Source of the DNA: Nepenthes gracilis
Lineage: Eukaryota > Streptophyta > Magnoliopsida > Caryophyllales > Nepenthaceae
Direction: 5' to 3'
DNA: 64,000 nucleotides
Assembly (NCBI GenBank): GCA_033239525.1
Contig: BSYO01000004.1
Span: forward strand, 25,892,037 to 25,956,036
Shown here: in pieces, positions 46,346-57,739 of the stretch
How positions within the stretch are numbered: the stretch's first letter is position 1
Layout of the letters: each line of letters starts with the position of its first letter
The notes under the pieces: generated by a model
Database searches by the model: none
Told to the model about the DNA's origin: nothing
The model's input: the letters and a program-made list of their open reading frames with translations, nothing else
Program-made: the position numbers and the translations under genes

Positions 46346-47845
46346 TTGATCTTTACGCAAAAAGTGGGACGTCAAAAGTCGGACGCCCATTCTTCAAAGA
46401 ACGCATGTTCCAAATTTTCAATGGAACATAGGCGGAAGAAAAAAATCAACTGTGCATATTCAAGAAAGAGTATTTTCAAGGGAAAAGGGAGAAGGCAAAT
46501 CTCGCTTGGAGGGCCGGTTGGCCCAAGATCCGTTGAAGACAGCCCAGAAAGGCGAAATCCCCGGAGTGAAAGAAGACATCTGGACCAGGAGGAAGCTTCC
46601 TCCAACTTACCTCCGGACGGAAGAAATAAGCGACTACACCGGTCTGAAGCTCCTGAGGAATTGAGAGTTTATCTCAATGCCAAGAATGCCCAACATCAAC
46701 AATCTGAAGCTCCAGAGGAATTGAGAACTTATCTCAATGCCAAGAATGCCCAACATCAACAATCTAAAGCTCCAGAAGAATTGAGAACCTATCTCAATGC
46801 CAAAAATGTCAAGAATCTCCGATCTGAAGTTCCTGAGGAATTGAGAACTTATCTCAATTCCAAGAAATCTGCTTTGTTGTACCTCGGAGGAAAAATTAGA
46901 AAAGATGTGGGATTACCTTTTCGGAGAAAAATCAAGGACGGACTAAGTGATCTAAGGAGGTCCCCATTCACGACCGAAATCAGGACCTGTCCATTACCCC
47001 CGAAATTCAAAATGCCAGTCATTGACACATATGACGGAAGTACTGACCCAATGGATCATTTGGATCATTTTCGGACCTTATTGAGTTTCCAAGGATTGGA
47101 TGAAATGATGATGTGTCAATGCTTCCCGTTGACTTTGAAAGGGGATGCAAGAATCGTGGTTTCGGGATGCCATCAAACTCAATCGGTCCTTCCAAGAGTT
47201 AGCAAAACTTTCTCTCTCAATTGCTTCAAGCCGAGAGAATAGAAAAACAACCCCGGCACTTGGCCCGTATCAAACAGGTCCAAATGAAAATCAAGAGCTT
47301 CTTGTCAAGATTCACCACGAAGCCCGTAGAATTTCACGCCTCACCGATGAGGTGAAATTAAACACTTTTATTGCAAATGAGTCGAGAAGAATTTTCAAAC
47401 ATTTGGCCCACACAAATCCACAAACTTTCAGAGAGGTGGAAGTCTACCGCACGAGCATACGTGGCGGTGAGGAAGCCAATGAGGCTAAGAAGCCTACGGA
47501 GTGAATCCTCCTTATCAAGGATCACAAGAGAAGGAGGAACGAAGATGAAAGATCCCATCCAAAGGAGCCTTAAGGAAGTTCAAGACCGAAACACGAAGAG
47601 AGTTCGGGCTCTTTGAACCTACCCCGTTAAATGATTCAAGAACAAATATCCCGATGCAAATACGGAGAAAAAATTCTTCAGTGGCCAAGAGCCCCAAAGA
47701 ACCCCGGGGCGGAGATCAAAGCAAGTTTTGCCATTACCATCGCTCACCTGGGCATGGGACTGAGGAATGTTGGACTCTACAAAGGGAAATTGAAATTCTA
47801 ATCAGGAAAGGACATCTCAAGAAATTCTTGAAGAAACCAAGATAA
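46346..47845 (+). pseudogene. gag of the Tat element, frameshifted
   Basis: A 298-codon frame from 46346 covers a basic N-terminal region, four 20-residue repeats and the start of the retrotransposon gag domain (FTTEIRTCPLPPKFKMPVID, then DGSTDPMDHLDHFRTLLSFQ). After a frameshift near 47,150 the gag core continues (FRDAIKLNRSFQELAKL) at 47145-47504 and in other frames. At 47654-47845 comes FCHYHRSPGHGTEECWTLQ and IEILIRKGHLKKF, the C-terminal segment typical of this lineage, with Cys and His in a zinc-knuckle-like pattern. At least two frameshifts break it. The first methionine of the original frame is uncertain. Confidence 0.8.
46643..46870 (+). repeat. 60-bp in-frame tandem repeat in gag
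   Basis: Three full units and a partial one begin at 46643, 46703, 46763 and 46823. Each encodes SEAPEELRTYLNAKNAQHQQ or a close variant. Units one to three differ at only a few bases, so the expansion is recent compared with the element's divergence from relatives. Confidence 0.9.
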
Positions 47846-48027
47846 CCACGTGAAAGACTGGAAGAAGAAGAGACGGAGCGACCCACAACTCAGTGTGGTG
47901 GCCGGAGTGGTAAACATGGTAACCACCCGGACCGGCCAAGGCTCACTCCTGGTCAAATGGACATCATCCGGAGTGATAGGAGCGGAAGTTTGAAAGTGAT
48001 GATGTAATTAGTTTTAGTAAGGAAGAT

Positions 48028-48572
48028 ATGGATCATGTGAGAACACCACATTCAGATCCATTAGTTGTATCTGCCTTAGTTTCTGACGGTAACGTGGATT
48101 ACGAGATGAAACGAATCTTTATTGATAATGGAAGCTCTAGTAATTTGCTTTATTTCGATACTTTCATTAAGTTAGGTTTGAAAATTAATCAACTCCGGCC
48201 AGCCAATGGACCACTGTACGGAGTGGGAAATGAGCCGGTTACAGTCAAAGGAACCATCCAATTGGAAGTTACGTTGGGGACTTACCCAAGAACTGCTTCT
48301 CACGAACTAACATTTTTGTAGTGGACCTGCCTTCAGTTTATAACGCGATTCTAGGCCGGCCCGCTTGCACTTTTGGAGCAAGAACGTCTATTCCTCATTT
48401 AAAAATGAAGTTCCCAACATTAAATGGGGTTGGAGAGATATTGGGAGATCAGGGTTACCTAAGAACGTGTTACTTATCCCAAGTTGAAAAAAATGTTCAA
48501 GACAGTGCATGGAAGATTTTGACTATCGAGACGAAAGCACGTTGCAACAAGGTCATCCGGAGAAATTCTTGA
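48028..48572 (+). pseudogene. Retropepsin-type protease segment
   Basis: The frame from 48028 has PHSDPLVVSALV and IFIDNGSSSNLLYFDTFIKL. DNGSS at 48124-48138 occupies the catalytic D-T/S-G-S position, a variant used in this lineage. The next frame (48321-48572) continues with VDLPSVYNAILGRPA, also typical of the region between protease and reverse transcriptase. One frameshift separates the two. Confidence 0.85.
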
Positions 48573-48699
48573 TCTAATTCCTTTGGATCCAACGATCCTA
48601 AAAATGCGTACAAATAGGAAACTCGTTAACCTGACCGGTTCGTGGGCGGTTAATTGAGTTCTTCCTAAAAACAAGGATGTCTTTGCTTGGGCGTCATCT

Positions 48700-49420
48700 C
48701 GATATGCCTGGAATTCCAACCGAAGTGATGGTCCATAAATTAAGTTTGGATCCTAATCACAAACCGATTAGACAAAAGAGGAGGAACTACTCGGTTGAAA
48801 ACTTATTGCAATCGGGGAGGAAATAAAAATTTCTTTGGATGCCGGTTTTATAAGGGAAGTTGATGATCCTGGTGGCTTTCCAATGTGGTTATGGTAAAAA
48901 AGAGTAACGGAAAATGGAGGATGTGCGTTGATTTTACCAATCTGAATAAAGCCTGCCCAAAGGACAGTTTTCCTTTGCCAAGGATTGATCTATTGGTAGA
49001 TTCAACTTCCGGACATGAACTACCTCGGCCATGGATGCGTACTCCGTTATAATCGATTAGCATGAGCCCCGGAGGATGAAGAGCACACCTCTCCTTTGAT
49101 GACCACCAAGGCACTTATCAAGTTAAAAGTAATGCCGTTCGGACAAAGAACGCCAACATATCAAAGACTGGTGAACAAATTGTTCCTGGTCATCGATCGG
49201 CGAAACATGGAGGTGTACGTAGATGATATGCTTGTAAAAGTAAAATCATGGATGATCACACTAAGGATTTGGAAGAAGCTTTTGAAGTACTCCGGAAACA
49301 TCGGATGAAATTAAATCCCACCAAATGTGCTTTGGAGTATCTTCGGGCAAATTTTTAGGATTCATCGTTTCAAAGCGAGGAATCAAGCCAATCCGGAAAA
49401 AATAAAGGCGGTTGCGAAAT
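48700..49420 (+). pseudogene. Reverse transcriptase segment, frameshifted
   Basis: Sense appears in several frames: KWRMCVDFTNLNKACPKDSF at about 48910-48975, PFGQRTPTYQRLVNKLF at about 49135-49185, and the active site YVDDM at 49216-49230. NPTKCAL follows at about 49315. The catalytic aspartates are present, but stops and frameshifts disrupt the frame. Confidence 0.85.
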
Positions 49421-49439
49421 GAGTCCGCCAAAACCATAA

Positions 49440-50340
49440 AAGAAGTTCAATAGCTTACGGGAAGGCTTGCGACTTTCCGATTTTTATCTAGATCGGCGGA
49501 GAAGTACCTTCCATTTTTCAAAGCTTTAAGAGGAACCAAAGCAAATGGTTTCAGTGGGATCAAGAATGCCAAGCCGCTTTTCAAAATTTAAAAGAGTATT
49601 TAGCCACCCTCCTCTTCCGACGTCACCATTTGAGGGAGAGGAATTATTTTTATATCCTGGCGATTCTTGATGTAGCATTAAGTTGGTTTTAATCCAAAGA
49701 ATGACGGATGTTCAAAAACCGGTGTACTACGTCGGCAAACGCTGTCCCGAAGTGGAAAGTCGTTACACACACGCCGAAAAGATAGTGCTAGCTCTGGTTT
49801 ATTCAAATGAGAAAGCTAAGGCCATATTTCCAAGCCCATAAGATAACCGTCCTCACTGCACCAACCTCTTAAAGGGATTTTACAAAAAGGCGGACACATC
49901 AATTCGACTAGTCAAATGGGCAATCGAGCTTGGAGAATTTGATATTGAATACAAGCCAAGACCGTCAATAAAAGGACAGGCTTTGGTTGATTTTTTGGTT
50001 GAAACTTCCTTTTATTTAAAATAATGAAGCGAAAGATCAAAAATGAGATCGGACCGATTTGTCAATCCATGGACGATGTATGTGGACGGATCTTCTACAC
50101 AATCGGGAAGCGGAGCGGAGTGATATCGCGAACTCGGAAGGAATGGAAATTTTATATTCACTAAGGCTTTCATTCCCAACAACAAACAACGTAGCTGAAT
50201 ATGAAGCTCACATTGGCGGACTACGATGGCGAGGAATGTTCGAAGAAATATGTTGCACCTACGGTGACTCGAACCGATGGTTAATCAAGTTTAAGGAAAC
50301 TTTGAGGTGTCAAACTCGTATTTAGCAAGATACCTTTCTA
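49440..50340 (+). pseudogene. RNase H segments
   Basis: WTMYVDGSS at 50070-50096 holds the first catalytic Asp. EGMEILYSLRLSFPTTNNVA and EYEAHIGGL follow. The preceding connection region is badly frameshifted. A second RNase H-like half typical of Tat elements cannot be confirmed. Confidence 0.75.
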
Positions 50341-50689
50341 AGGTAAGAAGTGCATTTCAAGATTTTGATAAAATTGACATGCACCATATTTCTAGAACGA
50401 AAACGGAAAGGCCGATCAGCTTAGCAAAAGCGTGACCATAGAAAATCCCGGAGTAGTATACCCAAGTATGCGAGAGGTTCTAACTACTCCGAGTATCAAG
50501 AAGTAGATCAAGATATCCTACAAGTCACCAATGAATGAAAGCTGGATGACTCCTTATTATCAATATTTATCTGACGGAGTAGTTCCGGAAAATCCTGGAC
50601 GAAGTAAAGAGAATAAAGAAAACTATTTGGCCGGTACGTCATCATTGATGGAAAACTATACCGTCGTGGTACTCCGTCCCCTATTTGAG

Positions 50690-51769
50690 ATGCCTAACCC
50701 CGAGAGGAAGCAGATTATGCTCTTGGTGAGGTCCATCTTGGGATTTGTGGGTCCCACATAGGAGGAAAGAATCGGCCTTCAAATTAATGCGACAAGGATA
50801 TTTTTGGCCGACTATGAAAAAAGACGCTTGACTTTGTCGAAAAATGTGAGAATCGCCAAATCCATGGAAGCATACCTCACGCACCTCCAACCGAACTGAA
50901 ATCGTTACAAGTGCCTCCATGCCGTCGCACAATGGGGGCCGATACATCGACCCTTCCCACGATGAGCCATTAGACAAAGGAAGTTCATTATAGCGGGAAT
51001 AGATTATTTTACCAAATGGGTGGAAGCTTCTCCTTGGCAAAAATAATCGAACATAATGCGACGGAGTTCGTGCGACAAAACATTGTTTTAGGTTTGGAGT
51101 TCCTAAGTAATAGTCACGATAACGAAACCCGGTTTACGGGAAGCGCTTTACTAAATTGCTTTCAAATTTGAAGATCCGGTTGGCGTACACCTCTGTTGCC
51201 TATCCACAAGCAAACGGCCAAATAGAGGTGACTAATCGGACTCTACTACACGGTTAAAAAACCAAACCGGAGGAAGCGAGGGCTCTTGGGCTGATGAGTT
51301 GCTATCAATTTTGTGGTCAAACCGACAACTCCTAAAGAATCAACAAAAAGAAACGCCATTCAATTTATGCTACTAACCAAGCAGTGATACCAATTGAGAT
51401 AGGCTTGCCTAGTCTCCTGATAGAAAATTTCGATTCACACAAAGAATTCAAAACGGCTAAAGGAAAATTTAGACTTATTGAGGAAGTCGAGAAACAAGCG
51501 GACAAAGTGCAATCGCAAAATATCAACAACGGATCGCGCGATACTACAACAAGAGAACGAAAGCGACGGTTTGACGTGGAGATTTAGTTTTGAGAAGCAT
51601 ACAAGCCACCGGAAAAATTGCGAATAGAAATAAGTTATCTCCTAATTGGGAAGGTCCGTTTATTGTTTCATCATTGATAAGAAACGGTGCTTATAAATTG
51701 CGCACCTCGAATGGAAAGTTAGTGCCTAGAACATGGAATGCAATGCATTTGAAGAAATTCTTTCAATAA
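50690..51769 (+). pseudogene. Integrase and C-terminal domain, frameshifted
   Basis: RQGYFWPTMKKDA at about 50790-50830 lies in the N-terminal domain, YFTKWVEAS at about 51005-51031 in the core, and YPQANGQIEVTNRT at 51201-51242 spans the catalytic Glu region. The C-terminal part near 51,540-51,769 includes ANRNKLSPNWEGPFIV and NAMHLKKFFQ, then TAA at 51767. The core was also found as a scrap at 5.6 kb in the left element. Confidence 0.85.
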
Positions 51770-51869
51770 AAGTCAATATATTACTTTCCATTCATAAAGG
51801 GTTTTCAAGACATTTCTTCTTTGTCCTCGGTCAACGTTAATAAAAATGAAAATTAATGCGAGGACTTGA

Positions 51870-53562
51870 TGGAGGCTGCGTTGAAGGTTCGCCAAATCAA
51901 AAGTCTACCAAGTCCGATCCGAGGCGGGCGCCCAGATTCCTTGGATCAAAAAGCCAACCGGAAAATTTGGATCCAACTTTGGAGCAATCTGCATAAAAGG
52001 ATTCCGTCCAAAAATCGGCATTCAAAGTCGGACGGACCTCTTCAGCTTAAGTCGGACCATGAGCTCCGCTCCCAACTTAGCATTATCACTTCTCGACCGG
52101 GATGCATGTTCTTGGGATGCCTTCAAAGCTTCATTAACTTGCCGCAACTCAAGCTCCATACTAGAAATACGCTTCGTTGAAGATCAATCTTAGCGGTACG
52201 TCGGCAGATAGCCCGATTTCTCGGTTGTTCAAGGACCGATGGATCGATGACGCTCTTTTCAAGTTTTGGATTTCTTTCTCAAGCTGCTCCATCCTCAAAT
52301 CACGTTGGGTTAAGCAGATTTAAAATCTCACCCATTTTCTCACTCTGTTGAGTACAAGGATCGGTCGAAAGAAGGTAAAAAAAAATAATCTCTTTTCGAA
52401 TCTTCTTTTGTTATGTAACGGGCCTTTTGAGTGCGGTCTTCAAGGGTAAACGACGTGAAGAGGCGGAGCTTGCTCGGATCCGGACTAACCGAACTCCGGA
52501 GAGGAGAGAGAACGACAGATCAGTTGAACCTTGAGGGAGAGGCGGAGCGAAACCGTCGGAGTAGGAGCGGAGTAAGGCCCGGAGTAGGATGAGAAACAAT
52601 GAGCCGGAATTTCTTGATAGGCTTTTCAACAAATTGAATCAACCGGACCAGAAAATGATTCCCTTGGGTCCGGAGCCGATATGGTGTATGGAACGATGGC
52701 CATTTCATCAGTTCCCATCTCAGAGGCAGCCAAGGACTCGCTAATAGGATTTTCTTCCTGAACTCCTTTCAACTTCTCAGTCGTAGAGAGATCAACCTCA
52801 GCAGTATCAGAAGAAGGAGATTGGCTGGGTGAAACAATCAAACGTTTACGCCCCCGTGGCGCGGTGTCCTTCACTTTCCTTTTTAGTTTTTTGGGAGTTG
52901 GCTCAAGTTCCCGGCTTTACCGATTAAAAACCCCATTTGTCGTGAGCAAAAATCTCGGGGTAAACAAGCGTCCCTTATCGAAAACGACTCCATATTCGAT
53001 TTAATCATTTTAATCGAGGTTTCACCGACTCTTCTTCTTCTTCCTCTGGCCGCTTGCGGGAAAGCGGTTCAGGATTTTACCCCAAGCATTAGGAATGCCA
53101 GTTTGAGGGACTAGAGGAAAAAGAAACGGTCTTTCCAATTTTGACCCGTATCGATAATGACTCCGCTAATATTTAAATCGCGAGGAGATAGGGATATCCA
53201 ATCCCCATTTTGACAAAATTTAAATAAAGCCCTAACAATGGAGGTATTGAGAGTTGTACCTCGAAGACGGAAAAATATGCAGGGGTTACAGAGATACCTC
53301 ACAGCGTTCGCATGATAGCGTGCGATGGACACGCCTAAATCAGAAAAAACTATTCGAAGTTCTGATGCGAGGGAAAAACGAAGGCCACTCTTCAAATGCG
53401 CTTCGTATACCGTGATATATCCCGTTGGAGGAGAATCGGCTCTATCGGTCTCCTTCTATGACGAGCCTTGAGATATGAACTTGGAATCTTATACTGAAGA
53501 ATGATCTTCTCCATCTCTTCAGTGGTGAGGACAGACTTAATCGACTCAACTTTAGACGCCAT
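51870..53562 (-). pseudogene. Antisense gene of the Tat element (PF04195-like), frameshifted
   Basis: On the minus strand an ATG at 53562 opens MASKVESIKSVLTTEEMEKI. After a frameshift near 53,400 it continues YEAHLKSGLRFSLASELRIV, YHANAVRYLCNPCIFFRLRG, FCQNGDWISLSPRDLNISGV and DTGQNWKDRFFFL. Middle and C-terminal parts (52,880-52,410 and about 52,380-51,870) are acidic and serine-rich, then coiled-coil-like with ASQEHASRSRSDNAKL. The same motifs in the same order occur at 2018-3721. The role of such antisense proteins is unknown. Confidence 0.8.
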
Positions 53563-53648
53563 TGAAGCAGGAAGAAGAGAGGTGAAATGCAGAGAAACAG
53601 AGAGAAGAGAGACGAAAAACAGAGTAACGTAAAAAAGGGGAAAAACCC

Positions 53649-53780
53649 TAATTTATAGGTTTGAAGGGACGTGTCCGTTCAAATTCAAAAGTAATAAAGA
53701 GGACGCGTGTCGCAAAAGCATTTGCTACTTAAAACGGCGGTTACAGAAGTTACCACGCGATGATTAACACGTGGCAAGCC
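53649..53780 (-). promoter_or_regulatory. Promoter of the antisense gene (TATA and G-box)
   Basis: The minus strand has GCCACGTGTTAATC near 53773, a GCGTGG element, and CCTATAAATTAGGG at 53646-53660, about 95 bp before the ATG. The leader is CT-rich (GTCTCTCTTCTCTCTGTTTC). It points away from the 3' LTR, against pol. Confidence 0.6.
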
Positions 53781-53810
53781 AGCTAAGACCTTGTCAGAGC
53801 CAATCGCCAT

Positions 53811-54425
53811 CCGGAAGTGACCAAAAAGCGGGAGTCACCAAATCCGGCATAAAAAATCTCCGGAGTGACCAAAAAGCGGGGGTCATCAAATCCGGAGTAA
53901 AAATTCTCCGGAGTGACCAAAAAGCGGGAGTCACCAAATCCGGAGTAAAAAATCTCGGAGTGACCAAAAGCGAGTCACCAAATCCGACATAAAAATCTCG
54001 GAGTGACCAAAAAATGAGTCACCAAATCCGAGTAAAAATCTCTCGGAGTGACCAAAAAGCGGGAGTCACCAAATCCGGAGTAAAAAATCTCCGGAGTGAC
54101 CAAAAAGCGGGAGTCACCAAATCCGGAGTAAAAAATCTCCGGAGTGACCAAAAAGCGGGAGTCACCAAATCCGGCATAAAAATCTCCGGAGTGACCAAAA
54201 AGCGGGAGTCACCAAATCCGAGGGAAAAAATCTCCGGAGTGACCAAAAAGACCAAATCCGGAGTAAAAATCTCCGGAGTGACCAAAAAGCGGGAGTCACC
54301 AAATCCGGCATAAAAAATCTCCGGAGTGACCAAAAAGCGGGAGTCACCAAATCCGGAGTAAAAAATCTCCGGAGTGACCAAAAAGCGGGAGTCACCAAAT
54401 CCGGAGTAAAAAATCCGGAGTGATC
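53811..54425. repeat. 48-bp minisatellite, about 13 units
   Basis: The unit is built of CCGGAGTGACCAAAAAGCGG, GAGTCACCAAATCC and GGAGTAAAAAATCT. Units near 53,940-54,060 have lost single G or C bases. Several frames stay partly open because 48 is divisible by three. Confidence 0.92.
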
Positions 54426-54531
54426 AGAAAAATGGAATCACTAAGTCCGGAGCAATGAAATTCTGGAAAAATTCTAAGTAGTCAATTCCATTACCAAAAC
54501 ATGTTAGAAGTTAAAATTTTAATCTTCTAGC

Positions 54532-54543
54532 ATGGGGGGCTAG
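54532..54543 (+). other. Polypurine tract
   Basis: ATGGGGGGCTAG directly before the 3' LTR. Confidence 0.8.
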
Positions 54544-55110
54544 TGATGGGTATAATAACCCGAATAACTAAAAGCTACCCATGGGATTGAGTATGGAAAC
54601 TATTAACTTCTACGGATGGGTTTTAGGAAGAACCGCTATAACCGGCCGGAGGAGTTATGGAAACCACCCGGAGTGGGAGGTTAATAAACCACCCGGAGTG
54701 GGAAGTTAATAAACCAACAAGGAGATGGAAAAAACCAAATATACTTATCCGGAGAAGTATAACTTCTCCGGGTAAGTTATGAAACCGAAGAGGAAGCCCT
54801 ATAAAAGGAAAGGTAATCCTCAGATGAAGGGGACTTCTTTTTCGGTCCAAGAAAATTCTCTCTTAATCTCGATATATCTAAAAAGAAGAACAAAATAATA
54901 TCTTTCCTTTTATTCTCAAAAAAGGCAAATGGATCGACTTGAAATCGGAGTCACTTTGGGGATTTAGCCCCGTTGGCTGCTGTACCCATCTGCCCGATTG
55001 TGTTGTGCAGGACGTGAGTTCAAAAAGACGGAGTTACGAGAATAATCCAAATTAACTACTAGGACCAGATCCGCCACCACATCCGTCAATTCCAATTAGG
55101 ATCCGCAATA
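54544..55110 (+). repeat. 3' LTR
   Basis: Same sequence as the 5' LTR with scattered single-base changes, small indels and one sub-repeat fewer. It ends CCGCAATA, so the terminal CA is TA here, a C-to-T change. AGAAT follows. Confidence 0.95.
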
Positions 55111-55115
55111 AGAAT

Positions 55116-55466
55116 CAAATCAGATATTTAACTGGTCAGTAGTTCAAAATTATGTTTACTGCTTTTAAGATAAAAATGACTTTCACGATATATTACAAGT
55201 CCTTTTGATGTAAAATTTATAGAATTTGTGCTTGAAAGAAATATAATTTCAAAGCTTTTAACAATTGTTTAACAATAATTTTTACAGATATAAGTTTTAA
55301 AAAATAAAAAGTCAAGGTTGTTTTGTATGACCCAAAATGTCAAAATTATACAAAGAAATGGATCAAGTAAATGGATCTGTATTAACTTTTAAGTGTATAT
55401 TAATTTATAATTTAATGTTTTATTTTAAGTTTAGTTAAGTTGCCAAAAAATACTTTAATATAATTT
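55116..55466. other. AT-rich DNA, no gene
   Basis: Flank of the element's insertion site, nothing recognised. Confidence 0.5.
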
Positions 55467-55634
55467 AAGTATTTGGACCAAAGAGAGTTTCTAACATATA
55501 TGGATATTATTTAAACAAATTAAAGTATTTGGACCAAAGAGAGTTTCTAACATATATGGATATTATTTAAACAAATTAAAGTATTTGGACCAAAGAGAGT
55601 TTCTAACGTATATGGATATTATTTAAACAAATAA
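55467..55634. repeat. 56-bp tandem triplication
   Basis: Units at 55467-55522, 55523-55578 and 55579-55634 carry TATTTGGACCAAAGAGAGTT. The first two are identical; the third differs by an A-to-G and at its last bases. Confidence 0.95.
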
Positions 55635-55959
55635 TGAAAGCAGAGAGATATCGATTCTTGATATCTGCGAGTGCGAGTCAAAGGAGGGTCCTGACGAGAA
55701 AAAGGCAAACAAATCAGGCAAAATAAAAATATAACTTCATTCTTATTAGTTTTTTGTATCTCGATAATAATTAGGAGTCACTGTATAATTTTTTTTAAAG
55801 ATATGCTTATAAGCTTTATTATACATTGAATACTGTTAAAATTATTTTTATCTTTTAATTTATAATTATTCTTATATACAATGAAGAAAATTTTGAAAAA
55901 CTTATACTAAATTTGCTTGGAAATTCTCTTTGAGAGTTGGTGCCAAAATTTGAAGAGGT

Positions 55960-57170
55960 AAAAATACTTAACAGTATTTACTAATCAAAAGAATAGTGAC
56001 ATTGTAGTGCCAAAATATTAGCAAGATTTAAAACTTTTTAGGCATACAAGAAAAATGTTATTAATATAATCAGATAAAAAATAAATATAAGGTCATAATA
56101 GATGTTTCATTTTATAAGGATAAATCGATAAAAATTAGTTATATTTAATCAAACTCATATTTAGAGCCAGCTGTTTTTTAGCCAGGCTGATATATTAAAT
56201 TAATATATAATATAAAATTTTAATAAAAAAAAGTATCTATAAAAGTAAAATAATAAATTGTTATACCTACTATCATAATTCTAAATTTTATATAAATATA
56301 GTCAATATCATATCAATGCTCCGATCAACTACATTTTATCAGATATGTAATTTTTTTTACTCATGCATACTAGTTTGTCTTATGTGTGGTTGACTTTAAT
56401 CTCTTTTGAGATCTTCATAAAAGTATTCTAATATTATGAGCTATTGTTTGCATTTGTGTTATGTAAAGCTTATACCTTTTTAATATAACACCTATTTTAT
56501 AGCTCTTTAAATCAAATTCAACTTATAAGAACCATAAGTTTACATGCGTAAAAAAATTTTTAAACAAGAAACATATTCCATCACAGGAATCAAATATTAT
56601 AGTGACATTGTAGTGCCAAAATATTAGCAAGATTTAAAGACTTTAGATATACAAGAAAAAGGTCTTTTATAAGATTTGATGAAAAATAAATATAAGATTT
56701 GGAAGAGAAATAAATATGTGGTTATAATAAAAGTTTTATTTCATTAGGATAACCCTACGAAATTTAGACATGTCTAAACCAAGTAATCTTTAAAGTCGAT
56801 CATTTTTTTAACTGGTTGACATGTCAAGTCAATATATAATATAAATTTTTAGTAAGAGTAATTTATCTAAAAATATAGAAATAAAAAATATTATAACTAC
56901 AGTTATTATCTTAAATTTTATATAGATATAATCAATATCCTAGCAACACCTCAATTCACTATACTCCATCAGATATATCATTTATTCTGCTCATACATAG
57001 TGGTTTTCTTATGCATTGCTAACTTTAATCTCATACAGAATCCCCGAAAGTATTCCAATCCTATAAATTATTGTTTGTATCTGTACTGTATAGGACTTAT
57101 AATTTTTAATCTAAAACTTTATAGATCTTTAAAACAAATTCAATTTATGAGAATATTATTCAAAAAAATA
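55960..57170. repeat. Diverged direct duplication of ~0.6 kb
   Basis: GTGACATTGTAGTGCCAAAA with ATTAGCAAGATTTAAA occurs at about 55,996 and again at 56,601. Similarity continues for about 550 bp, through GTCAATAT-type and TATTGTTTG.AT segments, ending near CAAATTCAA(C/T)TTAT. It may be a pair of adjacent LTR remnants. Confidence 0.65.
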
Positions 57171-57739
57171 TTATACACTATTATACAATATTATTTACAA
57201 TATTAAGAAAATATTATACAATATAGGACTTATAATATCAAATTCAAATATTATACAGTATTATTTACAAAAAAAATATTATACTCTGTATTTTTTCTTT
57301 AATTTCAAAGTTTCTGCATTAGTTTTAACTTTTAAACTAAAATCAAGTATTTATAAAGTGTTTTGGACCTAGAAGGTATTAGCCAACATTGATCAGCTTA
57401 TATTATTACATTTCCTAGAGTATTATTCGATATTTAAAATATCGGACTTATTTATCAATAATATATTGTTTGAAATATTACTACTTTTATTTATGTGGCT
57501 CATAATTTTCAAGACATCATGCAGTAATACAAACAAAAATCGATACAAAATTTAATACAATTAACAATTATCAATTTCACCAAAACTATGTAGAAACTAT
57601 ATCCAATAAGCTCTGCACTTCATATTCTTAAGGTCATTTTTTCACTTGGTACGCCTAACAAGTTTCCCTACTATTGTTTGGACTCCTAAGTCCAATTTGG
57701 AGAAATTATATAATAAATTATTGATGGTCTAGTAACAAC

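Larger units (their letters stand above)
45524..55110 (+). mobile_element. Complete-length Tat-lineage Ty3/Gypsy retrotransposon (9,587 bp)
   Basis: Both LTRs are present (45524-46098 and 54544-55110), with AGAAT on both sides (45519-45523 and 55111-55115). Primer-binding site and polypurine tract are in place. Domain order is gag, zinc-knuckle-like segment, protease, reverse transcriptase, RNase H, integrase, with integrase after RNase H as in Gypsy. An opposite-strand gene and a 48-bp minisatellite lie between pol and the 3' LTR, as in Tat elements (compare gene 23 of maize Grande). gag and pol are split by many frameshifts and stops, so it is not autonomous as read. Confidence 0.92.

Noticed and set aside
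53811..54425. Regular repeats that might look like a CRISPR array
   Set aside because: Units are directly adjacent with no unique spacers, the setting is a plant retrotransposon, and the unit varies by point changes as in a minisatellite.
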